Below are positions 22,440 through 35,310 of a stretch of DNA of 64,000 nucleotides, in pieces. Within the stretch, counting starts at the first letter, position 1, and the number at the start of each line of letters is the position of its first letter. A model generated the notes under the pieces. It was given only the letters and a program-made list of their open reading frames with translations, was not told the origin of the DNA and searched no databases. The position numbers and the translations under genes are program-made. Origin of the DNA: Harmonia axyridis (Eukaryota; Arthropoda; Insecta; Coleoptera; Coccinellidae); the NCBI RefSeq assembly GCF_914767665.1, contig NC_059508.1, positions 558,001-622,000 of the forward strand, given 5' to 3'.

Positions 22440-24790
22440 AAGACTGATTCAACGCCAAGAAATACAAGTTGAGAAGAGTTTGGATTACAATACTTTTCAG
22501 TATATGAGATACTCATGACTCCCAGTAAGTGAGAGTCTTCAGTTAATGCTAGAATGACTTTTTACGTCCAATTCAAGATGTTAGGAAGACCATTTTGTGG
22601 AGATTTTCAGATTATTTTGCAGGTGTTTCTCAATCAGAACTTTCGATAACTTTTCTTTCCATGTTGCATTACATCAGATACCAGCTTGAGAGACTGTCAA
22701 TTTAATGTATTTCCTTTCGAAGCATGAAGACATTTTCGGTATTTGAATTTGAGAGCTAAAAGAAAATGTTCCAAAGTCGGAGCTTGTTGATTTCCACATA
22801 TTTTTCAGCATTACTACAAAAACTTATGATTCCTCTGATAGGTATATGCTACACTATGAGGAGCTGAAATATTGGGGTTTTCAAATAAAACATAATCATT
22901 TATAAAACGATGCAAATATTCACTATATACATCAATTAGGATAGGTATCAATTACAGATTGAGATAACAAAATAGATAAGTGACCATAGCTTCTCTTCTA
23001 CTACACGTTATGATAATTGATAAGCCAAGAAATGCGCAGTTGAGAAGAGTGTGAATTACAAAACTTTTCAGGATGAGAATCTCATGACTCTCCGAGATTG
23101 ACCCAAAAAAATTCTGAAATGACTTTCAACGTCAAATTGCAGATGTGTTGATTTTTTTTTGTGCAAATTTTCGAGGTTAATTCGCAGGTGCTCAAAATAC
23201 TACGATGAGAACGTTACGTTTTGAAATCCAAAGCTCCACTGCTCATGTGCTTTTGCGCGCGTGTATCATCTCACATAGTCGATCTCAGCGTGTGTCAAAG
23301 TTCCTGATTCCCTTGCTCATGACGCAGATAAGTATTGTAGGAATTTTAGGAGGCATTGCGCAACATTGTGCTGGTCATGGACGCTTCGCGTGTTTTGAAA
23401 TTTGATTTCGTCAATGGCGTAGCATCTTTTGGGAAACCACCGAATTGAAACAATATATTTGGATGTCATCCTCTGCGTGTTACGTTGATGACAATGTTAC
23501 AGCTTGCGTTAGAACAGTCGCTTGTAAATTATTGATGCCAGATTGGATTGCTTGCCCTTAACTAGAACAAAGTCTCCTCAATTAATCAATCCACTTATTT
23601 GAACTTGAATTGTTGAAAATCTCGAAGGTCTGCGTATTACAACAAAAAGTATTTCACCATGCTTTGTTCCGTAAGCTATATAGAAGTTTCATATCTATTT
23701 ATCTGTCAGTTTTTTCCTAGAAGCGCTGCTTATAGCACGTTAGTCCTAAGCTTCAAAATATACTTGTCCAAATATGGATTCATAAACTATTTGTGAAAGA
23801 AAGTCTTCGCTGAGTGAAAAGCAATCGGCGAAAGTCGTCAAAATCGACCAAAACGCAGTTGGCAAGGTTAATGCATCCTGATTTTGGGACGTACGTGGTA
23901 TATAGTTCATTCACTATTCTGACAAATGTAAAACCATCAACAATTAATATTACATAACTTTATCAGATCCATTATGTTCAGAAAGAACGTCTTCAAATGC
24001 AAAAAATATACCTTTGTCACAAATTGCGTTTCCAACAGCTTATTCTTCAGATCTGGCCTCCAAAGATTACTGACCTCAAAATAATGCTTCAGAAAACAAA
24101 CTTGACTTCAATGAAGAAGTAATTCTTAAGGTACAATCATATTTCGGAAGTAAAGACGAATCTTTCTACAGAATAGGTTTTTAAGAGTAAGAGGAATGTT
24201 GGAGTATTTGTATCAATCTTGGAGGTGACTATCTTGACGAATGAAGTCGAATTTTTGAGAAAAAAATATATTTTTTCTGGTGCTAGGCATTTTTCGACTT
24301 TCACATGAGAGCTGATCAACTGTTCCTTGATCATAACTATAGATAGCTATTTCTTTTTTTCTTTTTTTCATATTGTATTACACCAGAGCACCTTGTTCTT
24401 ATTTTCATAATTATTGTGTTGTCAATCTGTTAAAATCGATTTATTTTCTTTCTAAGTATGAAATCTGATCCTGCCCCATTCCTGATTTTTGAGATTGAAA
24501 GCTGAAGAAAAAAATCTTCCAGAGTCAGAGTAGGTTGATTTCCTCGTATTTTTTGTAAACTTTGCCTCCGTGAGGATCTGAAAAGTTGGGCATTTGAAAT
24601 AAAACGTAATCGTTTATAAAACGATGCAAATATTCACTTTATAGATTAATTAGGATACATTGCATGGTAATATGAAAATAAACATAATTATTTTCTTTGT
24701 AGCTGGACGAAATCAGTTACAGATTGAGATAACAAAGTAGTAGATGAGGGACCACAGCTTCTTTTCTGCTACAGGTTATGATACGATAAT
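22440..24790 (+). repeat. Diverged tandem duplication, interrupted
   Basis: Unit 1 (about 22440-23025) and unit 2 (about 23026-24790) share blocks in the same order: GCCAAGAAAT..CAGTTGAGAAGAGT, CTCATGACTC, TTTATAAAACGATGCAAATATT, CAGATTGAGATAACAAA and CATAGCTTCTCTTCTACTAC. Unit 2 is split by about 1.1 kb of other sequence (roughly 23200-24340). It lies just downstream of vrille and is non-coding. Confidence 0.75.
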
Positions 24791-25250
24791 GAGTTAAAAT
24801 AACATAGTGTTTGAACTCGTCGAGCCCAGTAACAAAAATACATCTATACATAAATAAATGTTTTTCTTAGGTATATGATAAATATATTCCCCAGAAATTT
24901 GGCCATCACAATTGAGTCATCTTGACTAATCAAAAATTAATCACATTTATATAACACACATAGGAATATCGTCAACAACTCTTTACATCTACTCTTACAG
25001 ATCACTCGGTTTGTTCGTGTTTCTGGGGAATTCGTATAAAATCACACATTTCTAGCTATATTAACAAAAAGGTACATTGATTGCCTTTACGAAAGCGCGT
25101 TTAGGCTAGACAAAATCGATGTGATCAAATCATGGCTTTCCGGCCTTATGTTTTCAATAAATAACTAGACTACACAAATAAATAGTCCGCTCTTCTGTCA
25201 GCGGATATTTCTTCAGATCAGTGACACCAAAAATATGTACAAATATCACC
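24791..25250 (-). other. Probable vrille 3' UTR
   Basis: The 460 bases after the vrille stop, read on the minus strand, are AT-rich and contain ATTTAT-type AU-rich stretches (about 25195-25140). I could not place a clear AATAAA polyadenylation signal, only weaker variants. The extent is an estimate, limited by the tandem duplication. Confidence 0.4.
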
Positions 25251-26392
25251 TCAACGACGCACCATACTCGAATCGTCCTTCCTGATCATATTTTTCAGGT
25301 TTTCCACTTCTGTTGACAAACGTACAATCTCCCTGTCCTGCAAGGATTGAAGATGTGACTGCTTGTTATGCATGGACTGCAGAGCTGCTGCAGCTTGTGC
25401 TTGTGCCGTCCATTCGGTTCCTAAGGATATACCCGAATCTCTCTCATCGCTGGACCCTTCTGCGTCCCATGAGGGACTCACCCTTTGACCAGGCTCTTGT
25501 TTGATGTTCTGGAGCTGGAGTAGAGCGCTAGCTGCATCCTTGTCTCCTAGATGTGACTTGTGGCGTAGTTTCAACGGTAAACTGTTGTTGGTGATGACGA
25601 TACCCTCGTCACCTGAATTACTGGACAGTTCGAAGGGTGATTGTGCCCTTGAACGTGGTCTTCCTCTGGCTGACAAGTTGAGAGCATCATCTGAGGAATA
25701 GTGGGGACTGTGGAAGGATGGGAAGGTATAGGGATGGAACTCTGGCCTGTGTTCGTGATGTGTTGGAGGAACATGAATGAGATGCGGGTGTGTTAAGGGT
25801 GGTGGTGGTGGTGAACCAAGAACCGGCTGTAGGCTCTGTTGGCTCATCGAGTTCGGCGACTGGTAAATGTGTGGTTGAGGATGTGTCAGCTTCTGTCGTT
25901 TGGTGATGCTCAATACTTGTTCGTTGGTTGGTAAATTGGCAAGGACTTTCTCTACGCAGACGACGTTTTCACCGCAAATACCGTACTCCTCTTTGATGGC
26001 CTCGAGTTGAGCCTTGAGTACGGCGTTTTCTTTCGTTAACTCCACGACGCGTTGCTCCAACACCATATCGTTGAATCGCCTCTTCTCTCTGGACCTCTTG
26101 GCGGCCTCATTATTTCTCCTCCTTCTATCCCAATAGCTGTCATCCTTCTTACTGTCAGGCGTGAATTCGCGTTGCTTCCTCTGTGAGAACAGTTCCTTGT
26201 GCTTGACGGAGTTCATTGGGTAGTTGGCTGAGTACTCATCAACTGACGGCGAAGAAGATGTGGAACTCAACAGTTCCCGACCATGACCATTAGGCATACT
26301 TGAATTCACTTGTGGTAATTCCCCGTTCACTGGTGATCCATTATGGCTTCGACCAACAAATTCCGCCACCATCATACGTTGCTTTATAATAT
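25251..26392 (-). CDS. Vrille, bZIP transcription repressor (main exon)
   Basis: Nuclear bZIP factor of the NFIL3/E4BP4 family. In Drosophila, vrille represses Clock in the circadian feedback loop and also acts in growth and tracheal and hair development. From the Met at 26375 the frame is 374 aa. The basic region RRRRNNEAAKRSREKRR is at residues 84-100, preceded by the family-specific REFTPDSKKDDSYWD (69-83). The leucine zipper follows at about 105-132. Further conserved blocks are DALNLS (230-235), LPLKLRHKSHLGDKDAA (266-282), a sumoylation-like IKQEP (291-295) and SDERDSGISLGTEW (309-322). A His/Pro-rich stretch lies at 165-230. The exon begins at a good acceptor (TTTTGTTGCAG, ending 26393). 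The frame is open from there to the Met, so translation probably starts upstream in the exon at 36168, giving about 397 aa. No frame damage is seen. Confidence 0.96.
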
Positions 26393-27512
26393 CTGCAACA
26401 AAAGGATCAATAAGTTTGATTCGATCGATTCACAATCTTCAAAGAAAAAGGTCATTCACACACCGGACACTTGGATGTGTCTCAAATTCAAATCTATCTC
26501 AATTCAGTTTTCCCTTATAAGGTTTTTCGAAACAAAGGAAGATACCTAATCATCCGTGTTTATGTAATTTTTTACGAAAACCGTTATCGCGATATAATTT
26601 TCGAAATCCTACATAGATAATTCGATGATATTCACTGATACGGGGGGCCCATGGGAAAATCAATTGCAACCTGCTGAAAATTCGATATTTCAATTTCCAT
26701 TGTTTCATAAGCTCGATAACCCTAACCTAATTATATCGCGACAACTGATTTGAAGCAATTAGATTCGAGCTGCATTATTGATTCGCTGATAACGATTTAA
26801 GAAGGGTCAACTTCCGATACTTCGATTCGAGATGTGATACGAACAGATTCAAGTATTAATTTCATCTCTGTTTATCAGGAAGGCGAAATCGAATGCGTTT
26901 TTTACACCGCAATTTCTTGAGCGACATACTCGCTTTAAATAGCAGAATAATTACAATAGAACGACCCAATTCGCAAGAAATTAACCCAATTCGATTTGGC
27001 ACGGTGCGTATATCGACGCTGAAAAAAAAAATAGAACGAGTTCAACGAATGTAAAAGGGGGAAAAAAAATTGCTGACTAATCGACTTTCACCAGAAAGAT
27101 GAGCTAAGGCATGACTGAACTTTTTGGCAAGTCGTATCAATTCCACTTATGATTCAATTCATCCGATTTATTTTTAAATTGTTCCGAACGACCAAATTTG
27201 AATGCATTGTCATCCTCGTGTATGTTTAATTCGGATTTCCAAGCGGATTTCGACAAAGAATGTTGAGTTTTAGATGAATCATAATTCTCTGAATTCGTTA
27301 TATCATATCTATCGTCAGTTAGTTAATCTGGCTACTCGAGTCATCGTCGTGAATGGATTATTTTTCTTCTTGTGAGTTTTAAGAATGGTTTCAGAGGTCT
27401 AACTGTTAACTAGAGAGGGATCTACCTACATATTTACAGGTCCAATCTATAACGGCTACTAAAAGTAGGCTAGTAGAACTCGAGTTCAAGAATGCTCGCC
27501 AGTCGATCTTTG

Positions 27513-27520
27513 TTACATAA
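27513..27520 (+). promoter_or_regulatory. TTACATAA, PAR-bZIP-like site
   Basis: A variant of the TTAYGTAA element bound by VRI and PDP1-type proteins, in the vrille intron. It could occur by chance in AT-rich DNA. Confidence 0.25.
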
Positions 27521-28322
27521 TTTCATTGCTAAATCGAGTCATTATTCCAAGATTACATCGAAACTAAACAAAGACAATCGGGTTCAACCAACCTCGAAAT
27601 TTAATAAACAACAATTTTATCAGTATGAAACTGAGCGAGCTGGGTCCAAGTATTCCAATATCCCATTGAGAAAATGCTCAGTATCATCTTCTTAGATAAG
27701 TTATTGTCAAAATAGTTCGGATGCTCAATCAACTTATCTCCGGGGATTCGCAGAAACGTACAACTTGAAAGATTGCATCATCGCATATCCACATTTCGGC
27801 TATTGGCGAAATGTTGAACAATCGAACGCATTTGAATTGCAAAATGCGGCGATGATAACACATAGCCAAAAATATCCTTTGTAGAACAACAAACAGTTTA
27901 AGTGCGCATTTGCCAAACAAAAAACTGCATAATTTAGATTTGGATGTAAACAACATCATATTATGCGACTTGGGAATAAATTCGACTCACCGTCGTGTCC
28001 AAAAAGGGGGTTGGCTAATTGTCACTGAATCGCCTCATAAAACAATTGCTGGAGTTGTGCATCCATAGACATAAACACAAGATTCGTGTAAAACACTAGC
28101 GTAAAAATATCACCCGGTGCGCAACTTGATATTGCGTACCACGATACACCGAACTCTCTCGTTGTTCAGCATAAACTAACTTGCTATTCAATGTTCCGTG
28201 AGATACATACCTACATTAAACTCCGCGTGTTCAATCTGAGTCGGTGGTGGGGCAGTGGTGGGGAGCGAGGCCAACACCCTCACTGACTCACCAATTAGCT
28301 GGTAAATGGTCACCTTCGCTTC

Positions 28323-28330
28323 TTACGTAA
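28323..28330 (+). promoter_or_regulatory. TTACGTAA, consensus VRI/PDP1 box
   Basis: Perfect palindromic PAR-bZIP/NFIL3 site. It lies upstream (minus-strand sense) of the candidate alternative vrille first exon at 27991-28260, where it could serve autoregulation or PDP1 input. This function is inferred from motif and position only. Another TTACGTAA lies at about 17134, far from the gene. Confidence 0.4.
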
Positions 28331-28626
28331 TGATATTGTGTCTTGTCTGTGTTTTTACTGAGGAATTCCTGACTCAGGAGCGGGACAATGCAGATACGCT
28401 CATCTGAAATCCCGCGCGAAATTTCGCGCTCCTGTCTTCGCGGAGAAAGCTGTGACGCTCGCGAATTCTAGATACCCAGCCAGCTGAGGATCAAGGCAGG
28501 GGATTCCCCATATGCTCTCAGCAGTATCATGCTGAGTAAACATTGAATTAAACAGTCCTAGAGCTAGTTTACTGACAAAACGAAGCAAAGCTCAGCTGAG
28601 TAGCTACTCAAGTTCGAATCTAGTCA

Positions 28627-29062
28627 CTAGAGAATATTTCCCACCCTGAGTCATCCAATAAAGAATATTCCCAAGTCGATCCTAATCATAGCCAACTCTT
28701 TTCTAGTCTGAACCATGCAGCAATCCATATCGATGGAGAATATTTTCCAACCAAAACTGATCAGTTAGGAATATTGCCAACCTATACCAATCCAGGGAGA
28801 CAACATCATTGAAGAATGTTTCAATGATCAACTGAGAATATTTCTCAGCCACAATGATAATTATTTCCCAGTCGCTCCTTATCACTACAGACTGTTACTT
28901 TTCTAGTCTTAACCATCCAGCAGAGAATATTTCCTATTCCTATGGGAATATTTCCAACCTAAACCAATCCAGGGAGAATATTTTCCAGCCGATCCCTCAT
29001 CTTTGAAAAATAATCCCTGGATAGGCCACTTATTGAATACATCATAAAGAATATTCCCTGTA
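28627..29062. repeat. GAATATTCC motif field 1
   Basis: About ten forms of GAGAATATTTCCC in roughly 430 bases (for example about 28631, 28662, 28736, 28833, 28923, 28945, 28976, 29044). Longer blocks recur: CTTTTCTAGTCTGAACCAT near 28696 and 28895 (about 197 apart), and ACCAATCCAGGGAGA near 28787 and 28962. This points to a decayed tandem repeat in which the palindromic GAATATTC core is best preserved. Confidence 0.75.
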
Positions 29063-30139
29063 TATTCAAGTATTCTGGTACTAGCTAGAGTTGGTAAATA
29101 TTCTTTACAGGATAATGCTACCTGTTGGATCCTCAGGATTAATCCTTCGGTTCAACCGTATTATGCAGTAGTGCAGTACTTATTGTTCTGATTCTGATAG
29201 TCGGAAGATGAGTTGACAAGTTAAATCAAATAATCCATTCACAAAACATTCTACATCTATTTGAATGTTACTTGATGTACAGTTATCCAAATTCAACTAT
29301 GTATAGACGGTCAAAATCTGTATCTACCAGAACAATATCTCCCCTCTGTAAGGTTCCTTTAAAAAATCCCAAATGTCTTCAACATCGCTATAAAAGGAAG
29401 AAGATGATGATATAAATTGAAAATAATCTGCTAGAATCATTATTACAGAATATATCAGATTTTTGTGCCAACTCAGAAGGTCTAATAAAAAAACGGCAAA
29501 TTGGCAAATCCTTGAATTTAAGATGAAGATAGAAGTTATATCCTTCGAAGAGAGCTCAGCTCAGTAGCAGAGGTCTTGAAGTCGCTCCTTGTTGAAAAAA
29601 AAGTTTCGCAACCAAAAACTCAAGAACCAGTTGAGTTCTTGACCTTGTCCAAAGCATTTCCTTGTTGTGGTGGTCGGCGTGAGGTTCGAATTGGATCGAA
29701 CGTAAAGAAAATTAAAATATTCACATGACAAGGTGACTCCAAGGCGCCAAAAAACAATCTACCGGTATGGCGGAAGTCCTTCGTGAAAAAAAGCAGCTGC
29801 ACCGAATGTTCTTGGTAAATCGGTACGGACAGAATGAAATCATCATTCTGAGGTTCTCTGAACGAGCTTTCCGTCATCGTTGTACATAATCGTTCTGCGT
29901 AAAGTAAATCCCTCCATTTATGGAATGATATGGACGCTGAATAAACTGGCACTTGTTCTCCTCGGTGTGATCCAGCCAAAGACAAGGACAATGTAAATTA
30001 CTTCCTTAAGAGGCGTTTTGTTAATTCCCAAAAACGTTCGCGATATTCCATCGGAATAGAACAACCTTCGACGATTGAGTAATATCTGATAGAAATTCCG
30101 AATGGTTTACGTTATTAGTTATTCCGTTACACATCACTG

Positions 30140-30147
30140 TTATGTAA
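30140..30147 (+). promoter_or_regulatory. TTATGTAA, PAR-bZIP-like site
   Basis: A TTAYGTAA-type match in the vrille intron, just beside the second GAATATTCC cluster. A chance match is possible. Confidence 0.25.
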
Positions 30148-30296
30148 CCTTTTTTTCGATTCGGCGACCGTGTACATCAGCAAAATTATTTATGTATGAG
30201 GCATGGAATTTGATAAGCAACGGTACGGCAGAATTTTCGGTTTCTGGGTCAAAGATAAAACGGGAGTAAAATAAAAAGACAGAATACCCTGGAATA

Positions 30297-31100
30297 TGTA
30301 ACCCAAAATTATCATTGCAGAATATTTCCCGATCATCATTAGAGAATATTTTCAGTGATAAGATGAGAATATTTTCCACCCTTAACCATTGAATGATGAA
30401 TATTTCCCAGTTGATCCTAATCACTACATCGAGTAGAGAATATTCCCTAATACGATTCTATCAGTGGAGAATATTTCCCAGTAGATCACTGAAAAATATT
30501 CCTTAATTGGAATATTTCCTTAGACAATCATATCAGAATATAGAATATTCCCTTAAATTAATATTCTCATACCATTTCGAGTTGGAAAATATTCTATACA
30601 GAATACTCAAGTTCTGGGAATGTTCTACACTGATTTGATCGATTCGGGGAATACCCACCGAATGGTTTAATCAGGAAATATTTTTCAGGGATGAGGGTTG
30701 GTTGTGATATATCCCCCCTGGATTTGTTTAGGTTAAAAAATATTTCCAACGAATAAATTTGAATATCATATTATCCACCTGGTTAGGTATATTATTCTGT
30801 CCAAATTATTGCAGACTATTGTCTGGTCTGAACCACCCAGTGGACTTTATTCATCTACTCAATCACAAGAGGCGAGAATATTATCTAACATAAACTAATT
30901 CAGGGGAAAATTCACCACCAAATCTCATCACTGAAAAATATTCCCTGTGACAGTGGACATGTTTTTATCCAATGAGAGAGAGAGAGAATATATGGTTATA
31001 TTAATGGTATCATTAATATAGGATAATTCCTAAGTTGAACTTATCAGTACAGGATATTTCCTTCTGAACGGGGCAATGAAGAATCCGATAAGAATATTTC
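30297..31100. repeat. GAATATTCC motif field 2
   Basis: Roughly fifteen forms of GAATATTYCC (for example about 30317, 30342, 30365, 30397, 30436, 30470, 30509, 30542, 30942, 31090). It shares flanking blocks with field 1 (CAGTTGATCCTAATCACTAC, TGGTCTGAACCACCCAG). It is separated from field 1 by about 1.2 kb of unrelated sequence, so it may be one array split by an insertion. Confidence 0.75.
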
Positions 31101-32332
31101 CTCAGGTTTTTCAAAGTGTGCAAGAAAACCTACAGGTTCCTATAGGTATTATTACAATTATGAATTGTATCATAGCTATTAGAAAACTCGTTATATTTCG
31201 TTAATCGACAAATCTATTGCAATATTGGAAGAGGTAAAACTTGATATTTTACAATTTACCAACAAATCTATCTGAAGAAGTAATGGTGAAGGTTACCGAT
31301 GGGAGTGCTTCCTAATAGAACATTCGAATGAAGATTTCAATTTCTGCTATTTGGTATCTATATGGGAAAAACCCTACGACTAGGTATGTGTAGGCATGAT
31401 TCATCATTTTTGGTTGTTCTGAAGTAGATAATTGGCGTTATATAATGCGAAAATGTAAATCACCAGCTGCTTATCTCCGAGTGAATTTTAATGAATCAAA
31501 TTCGGCAATCCGTGTTGAAATCGAATAGAATTTTTAATTGAATTTTGATAGTAAATTGCTGACATTAATAATGGTTGACTGGTCAAATTCACAAGGGTTA
31601 ACAGTATCGAAATACCACGCGCTTAGGTTCAATCAAGGTTACTTTTCATTAATAGACAAGAATGTTGCATATGATACTTTTATTGCAAGATAGCCTCTTT
31701 ATCTTTCTGAGCTCATCGCTCCTCCAGGTCAATTTCCGTTCAGGACCTCTTAAGCTTATTACATCCAAAACTTGCCCACGTAATTGAAACAGGTTGGAAC
31801 GTGCTTCGAAATAGTTATGACGAAAATGGGCAGGTCAACGAAACTGCCGATATCTAATTCATCAGTTCGATGTCAACAGCCAATAACCCAGTAAAATGAC
31901 ATGGCAGAAAAGCAATCGCCAAAAATCAATGTCGACTTACAATTACGAATTGGAGAGTAACAAAGAAGCCTCTGATGGCCGACCGTGACTTTGAAACAAT
32001 TCAGTTAATTTCCGGAAAGCGTATTCATAGTTTTGCCAGGAGACTCCATTGAATCAGAACAACATTGAAACGCGTTCTGAACGGGCACACTCACCAGGAT
32101 TTTCCCATGATAAGTTCTGCCGAGTGTGTGTTCCTATGTTCGATGGAAATAGTTCATTTTAATTTTTCAAGGCATCTAATTATAATCTACAACAAAACTG
32201 ACGTTAAATCCTGAATTTTTCATATTTTTCTCTCATTATACAGGGTGTTCCTAAATTGGAGGTACAAACGAAAACGAGGTACTCGTAGAATTATTAGATC
32301 TACACCTTTACATTGGTTACCGGTGCTATCAC

Positions 32333-32902
32333 ATGGAACAAATTCATTTTTAGCTAACAGACCATTTTACGAATAATCCTGAAACACGTCAATTTTTTAT
32401 TTTAATTCACCGTATTTTAAAATAATAATCTAATATACAGAGTGAATTACTTTTTTTTTAATGGAACAACCCCATTTTGTCTACATTTTCCGATTACCCT
32501 GATTCCAAAAATTTATCACATGTTGATTCCAATTGGTACAGGGTGGACAATAAGTATTTTTGATAATATTGTTAATTTAACTAATAAAGAATGTTACGCG
32601 TTATGAGCACACACAAAACTATTGTATTTTTGTCCATCCTGTACCAATTGGAATCAACATATGATACATTTTTGGAATGAGCTCAGCTAAAGTAATCGGA
32701 AAATTGAGACAAAATGGGGGTGTTCCATTTGAAAAAAATTAGGTTGACGTCATTACTCGAAAGTAATTCACCCTGTATATTAGATTATTATTTTAAAATA
32801 CGGTAAATTGAAATCAAAAATCGACGTGTTTCAGGAGTATTTCTCAAAATCGTCCGTTAATTTAAAAATGAATTAGTTCCATACTTTTCGGACACAGTGT
32901 AT
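32333..32902. repeat. Fold-back element, family B
   Basis: Left arm GGAACAAATTCATTTTTAGC to CCAATTGGTACAGGGTGGAC is answered by an inverted right arm ending TCGGACACAGTGTATAG. It matches 36942-37820 over most of both arms. The first few bases of the left end are missing, and the centre is shorter than in the full copy. Confidence 0.85.
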
Positions 32903-32904
32903 AG

Positions 32905-33345
32905 TTCCGCCTCATATTCGTAGACAGGTTGAAATCTTGGGATAAATTTCATTTCTACCCGAGCTTATTTTCAATTGTATCTTACCTCCCAGATCCTAAA
33001 ACTGCTAGATTAAAGTCACTTAAACCTTTATGGATTGATACCTCCCTTCAATCTAATGAAAGTGACAAGGAAATTTGGCGTTCGGAATGGAGTTCTTGTA
33101 ATATCTTCAACAAAAGTCTTATCGTTGATCCTTCAGAGAAAGTTCTAGGTTTCAATCTAGGAAAATTTGGTGTATTTTAAATCGACTAAGGACTGGTCAT
33201 GGTCGTTGTAATAGTATGCTCTTCAAATGACATTCTATTGATAGCCCACTATATGAGTGTTATGTATAAGAAACCATTGACCACTTGGTGAATACTTGTC
33301 CAATTTATGAATTTCATGGTGGTTTCCAAGCTATCCATTCAGTTT
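32905..33345 (+). pseudogene. LINE ORF2 C-terminal fragment
   Basis: Readable pieces in shifting frames: PPHIRRQVE, then LKSLKPLWIDT, IWRSEWSS, NKSLIVDPSEKVLGFNL, CILNRLRTGHGRCNSM and ETIDHLVNTCPIYEF. This is the C-terminal region of RTE/jockey-like LINE polyproteins (W..EW....NH.LV.DP....PGF.L ... LNR.RTGHG.C ... T..H....C). Stops and frameshifts are present. It is inserted in the vrille intron on the opposite strand to vrille. Confidence 0.75.
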
Positions 33346-33659
33346 CATATTTTTTTTAGAATTGGTGGCTAACTTCAAATCAATATAATGGAACTAATAT
33401 TTAGTATTCCTTTCTGGTTCTTTTTTTTTGTTTTAGGATTTGATTATAAAGTTGTCAACTGTTGGTGGAGAGAAAGAATGGGGAAGATTTTGTTTTCATG
33501 AATAAGAAGTCCTTCAATATTAATATGTCAGCTCATTCTGTGAATGTATGCACAAACCAGTCACTACACCTATACGGGGAGACAGAGTTTTTGCTGAGGT
33601 TTTTATTCGTTCTGTTGTATCATACGTTGAAATGTATGATGCCTCGTTTACCTTGCCTC

Positions 33660-33960
33660 ACCTAATATTGAGATTACATCATTTTTTTGGACTGCCAGAG
33701 GTCTAGCGAAAATAAAATCCTGAAGGAATAAAGAACGCACTGTTTCGAAAAAATTATCACCCTGTAGATTTGCAACCAAAATTGCAAGATTGCACATGCT
33801 TTGAGAAGGAAAATTTGAAAAAGTCACCCTGTTTCTCGGATAAAAACAGTTTACGGGTCAATGTTTATAAGACTTTTTGTCGTAAAACTGTACGAAGAAT
33901 CTCTCCTGTTCATTTGCACCTCTAATTTGGACACTACACCCTGTATATCAGCAATTTAAA
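33660..33960. repeat. Fragments bearing CACCCTGTA termini
   Basis: CACCCTGTAGATTTGCAA (about 33760), CACCCTGTTTCTCGG (about 33826) with CAGTTTACGGGTCAATGTTTATA, and ACACCCTGTATATCAG (about 33936). The middle block resembles part of the 'CAAGAAACACCCTGTAT' family. Boundaries are unclear. Confidence 0.45.
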
Positions 33961-35310
33961 ATTTACTTGATACTGCGACTTCTTGCGATGAGCCTGACAA
34001 CGCAAAAAAATACTGTTCTTTTTGTAGTTTTTGCAGCTCATCCTTTCTTTGTGATTCTATTTTTATAATCCTTTATTCCTTGAAAAAAGCGCGCACTCTA
34101 TTCAAAATTTACATCTAGTTATTTGCGATTGCAGTTCCAGTATATATTTTTCATCTTCTATTCATTCCTTCTCGAATGCTACTTCTGGTTAGAGATTTGA
34201 AAAATAAAAAAAATAAGCGGAAATCCATTCTCTGTTCCTCTAAGGAGAGCTTCCAACTCTCCAACTTCTATTTTCCGCTAAAAGTTTCCAAGAAAAAACA
34301 AATTGACTGATTCCAGTAAGTAGCTACGCTCCAGCAATTCAAATGAGGTTCTTCCTAGAAATCCTCCCAATTAATAATTGTTGGGAATAACTCAATAAAT
34401 TTAATATGTGAGTCGCCTATTCCAGGAATATTTCTGTTTTCACGTACCTCTTTTCGATGGAAATTCGTCTCTGATATAATCTCTTAGATGGAGCTAGGCT
34501 CGTATCGTTCAACCATTACTTCTTTTTTATAACTCAGGGCAATTGTAATTTTTCCTGACTAAAGTTATTATTAGGGTGATTATCTGTGTACTTACTGTGA
34601 GAATATCTCCTTAGTTCAGGATCAGAGTCGGGAACTTGATATTCTGGGGACAAAATGAACAATATTATTTTCAAGGAAGCAAAGCTGAACAGCCATAGGA
34701 CAATTTCGATTTCAAAATCACTTGAAATATGAAATCATAATTATCAATTGAATGGATCATAACTGTCACGAAAGTTCTAATTGACATGACGAAAAATGAT
34801 TATTATATATTATACAGAGTTAAGTCTCATCCAACCATACAATCAGAATTTTATATTTAGTCCCAACACGTAAAATATTACAGATCACTTGTGAAGGTAC
34901 AATAGAATAACAATGATAAACATCTTTAATTTTTCTTAATTATGTAAATGATTTCAGTTGAAACTTCGATTTATTCGTTGGTTTAGCATCTCAACTCCCA
35001 AAAGAAACAAATATGTAATTATGGGTTCATTGCTTTGAATCGAGCGGCTAAAAACCTTCAGTATATGATGACATTCAACCTTGTAAGATCAACAAACACG
35101 TCTAATTTTCAAAAATAGCCTCATGTGCATCTGTTCCGAAATAGGTTTTACTTACATGCGTCCGATGTTAACCTCAATATCCTCTCACCCCCCCCTGTTC
35201 CGCGAAAAATGCAATCGAAAATAAAATTCAGAGCAATGCTTTGCTGTTCTTGTTGGATGTAAAAATATAAACGCATATGAAACAGTCTCAAGGTTTTTCC
35301 CTCCCAACTA

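Noticed and set aside
25313..25774. Short frames on both strands inside the vrille exon
   Set aside because: Shadows of the vrille coding sequence in other phases.
29620..29991. 123-codon minus-strand frame in the vrille intron
   Set aside because: No recognisable domain, start context or splice support. Kept as part of the intron.
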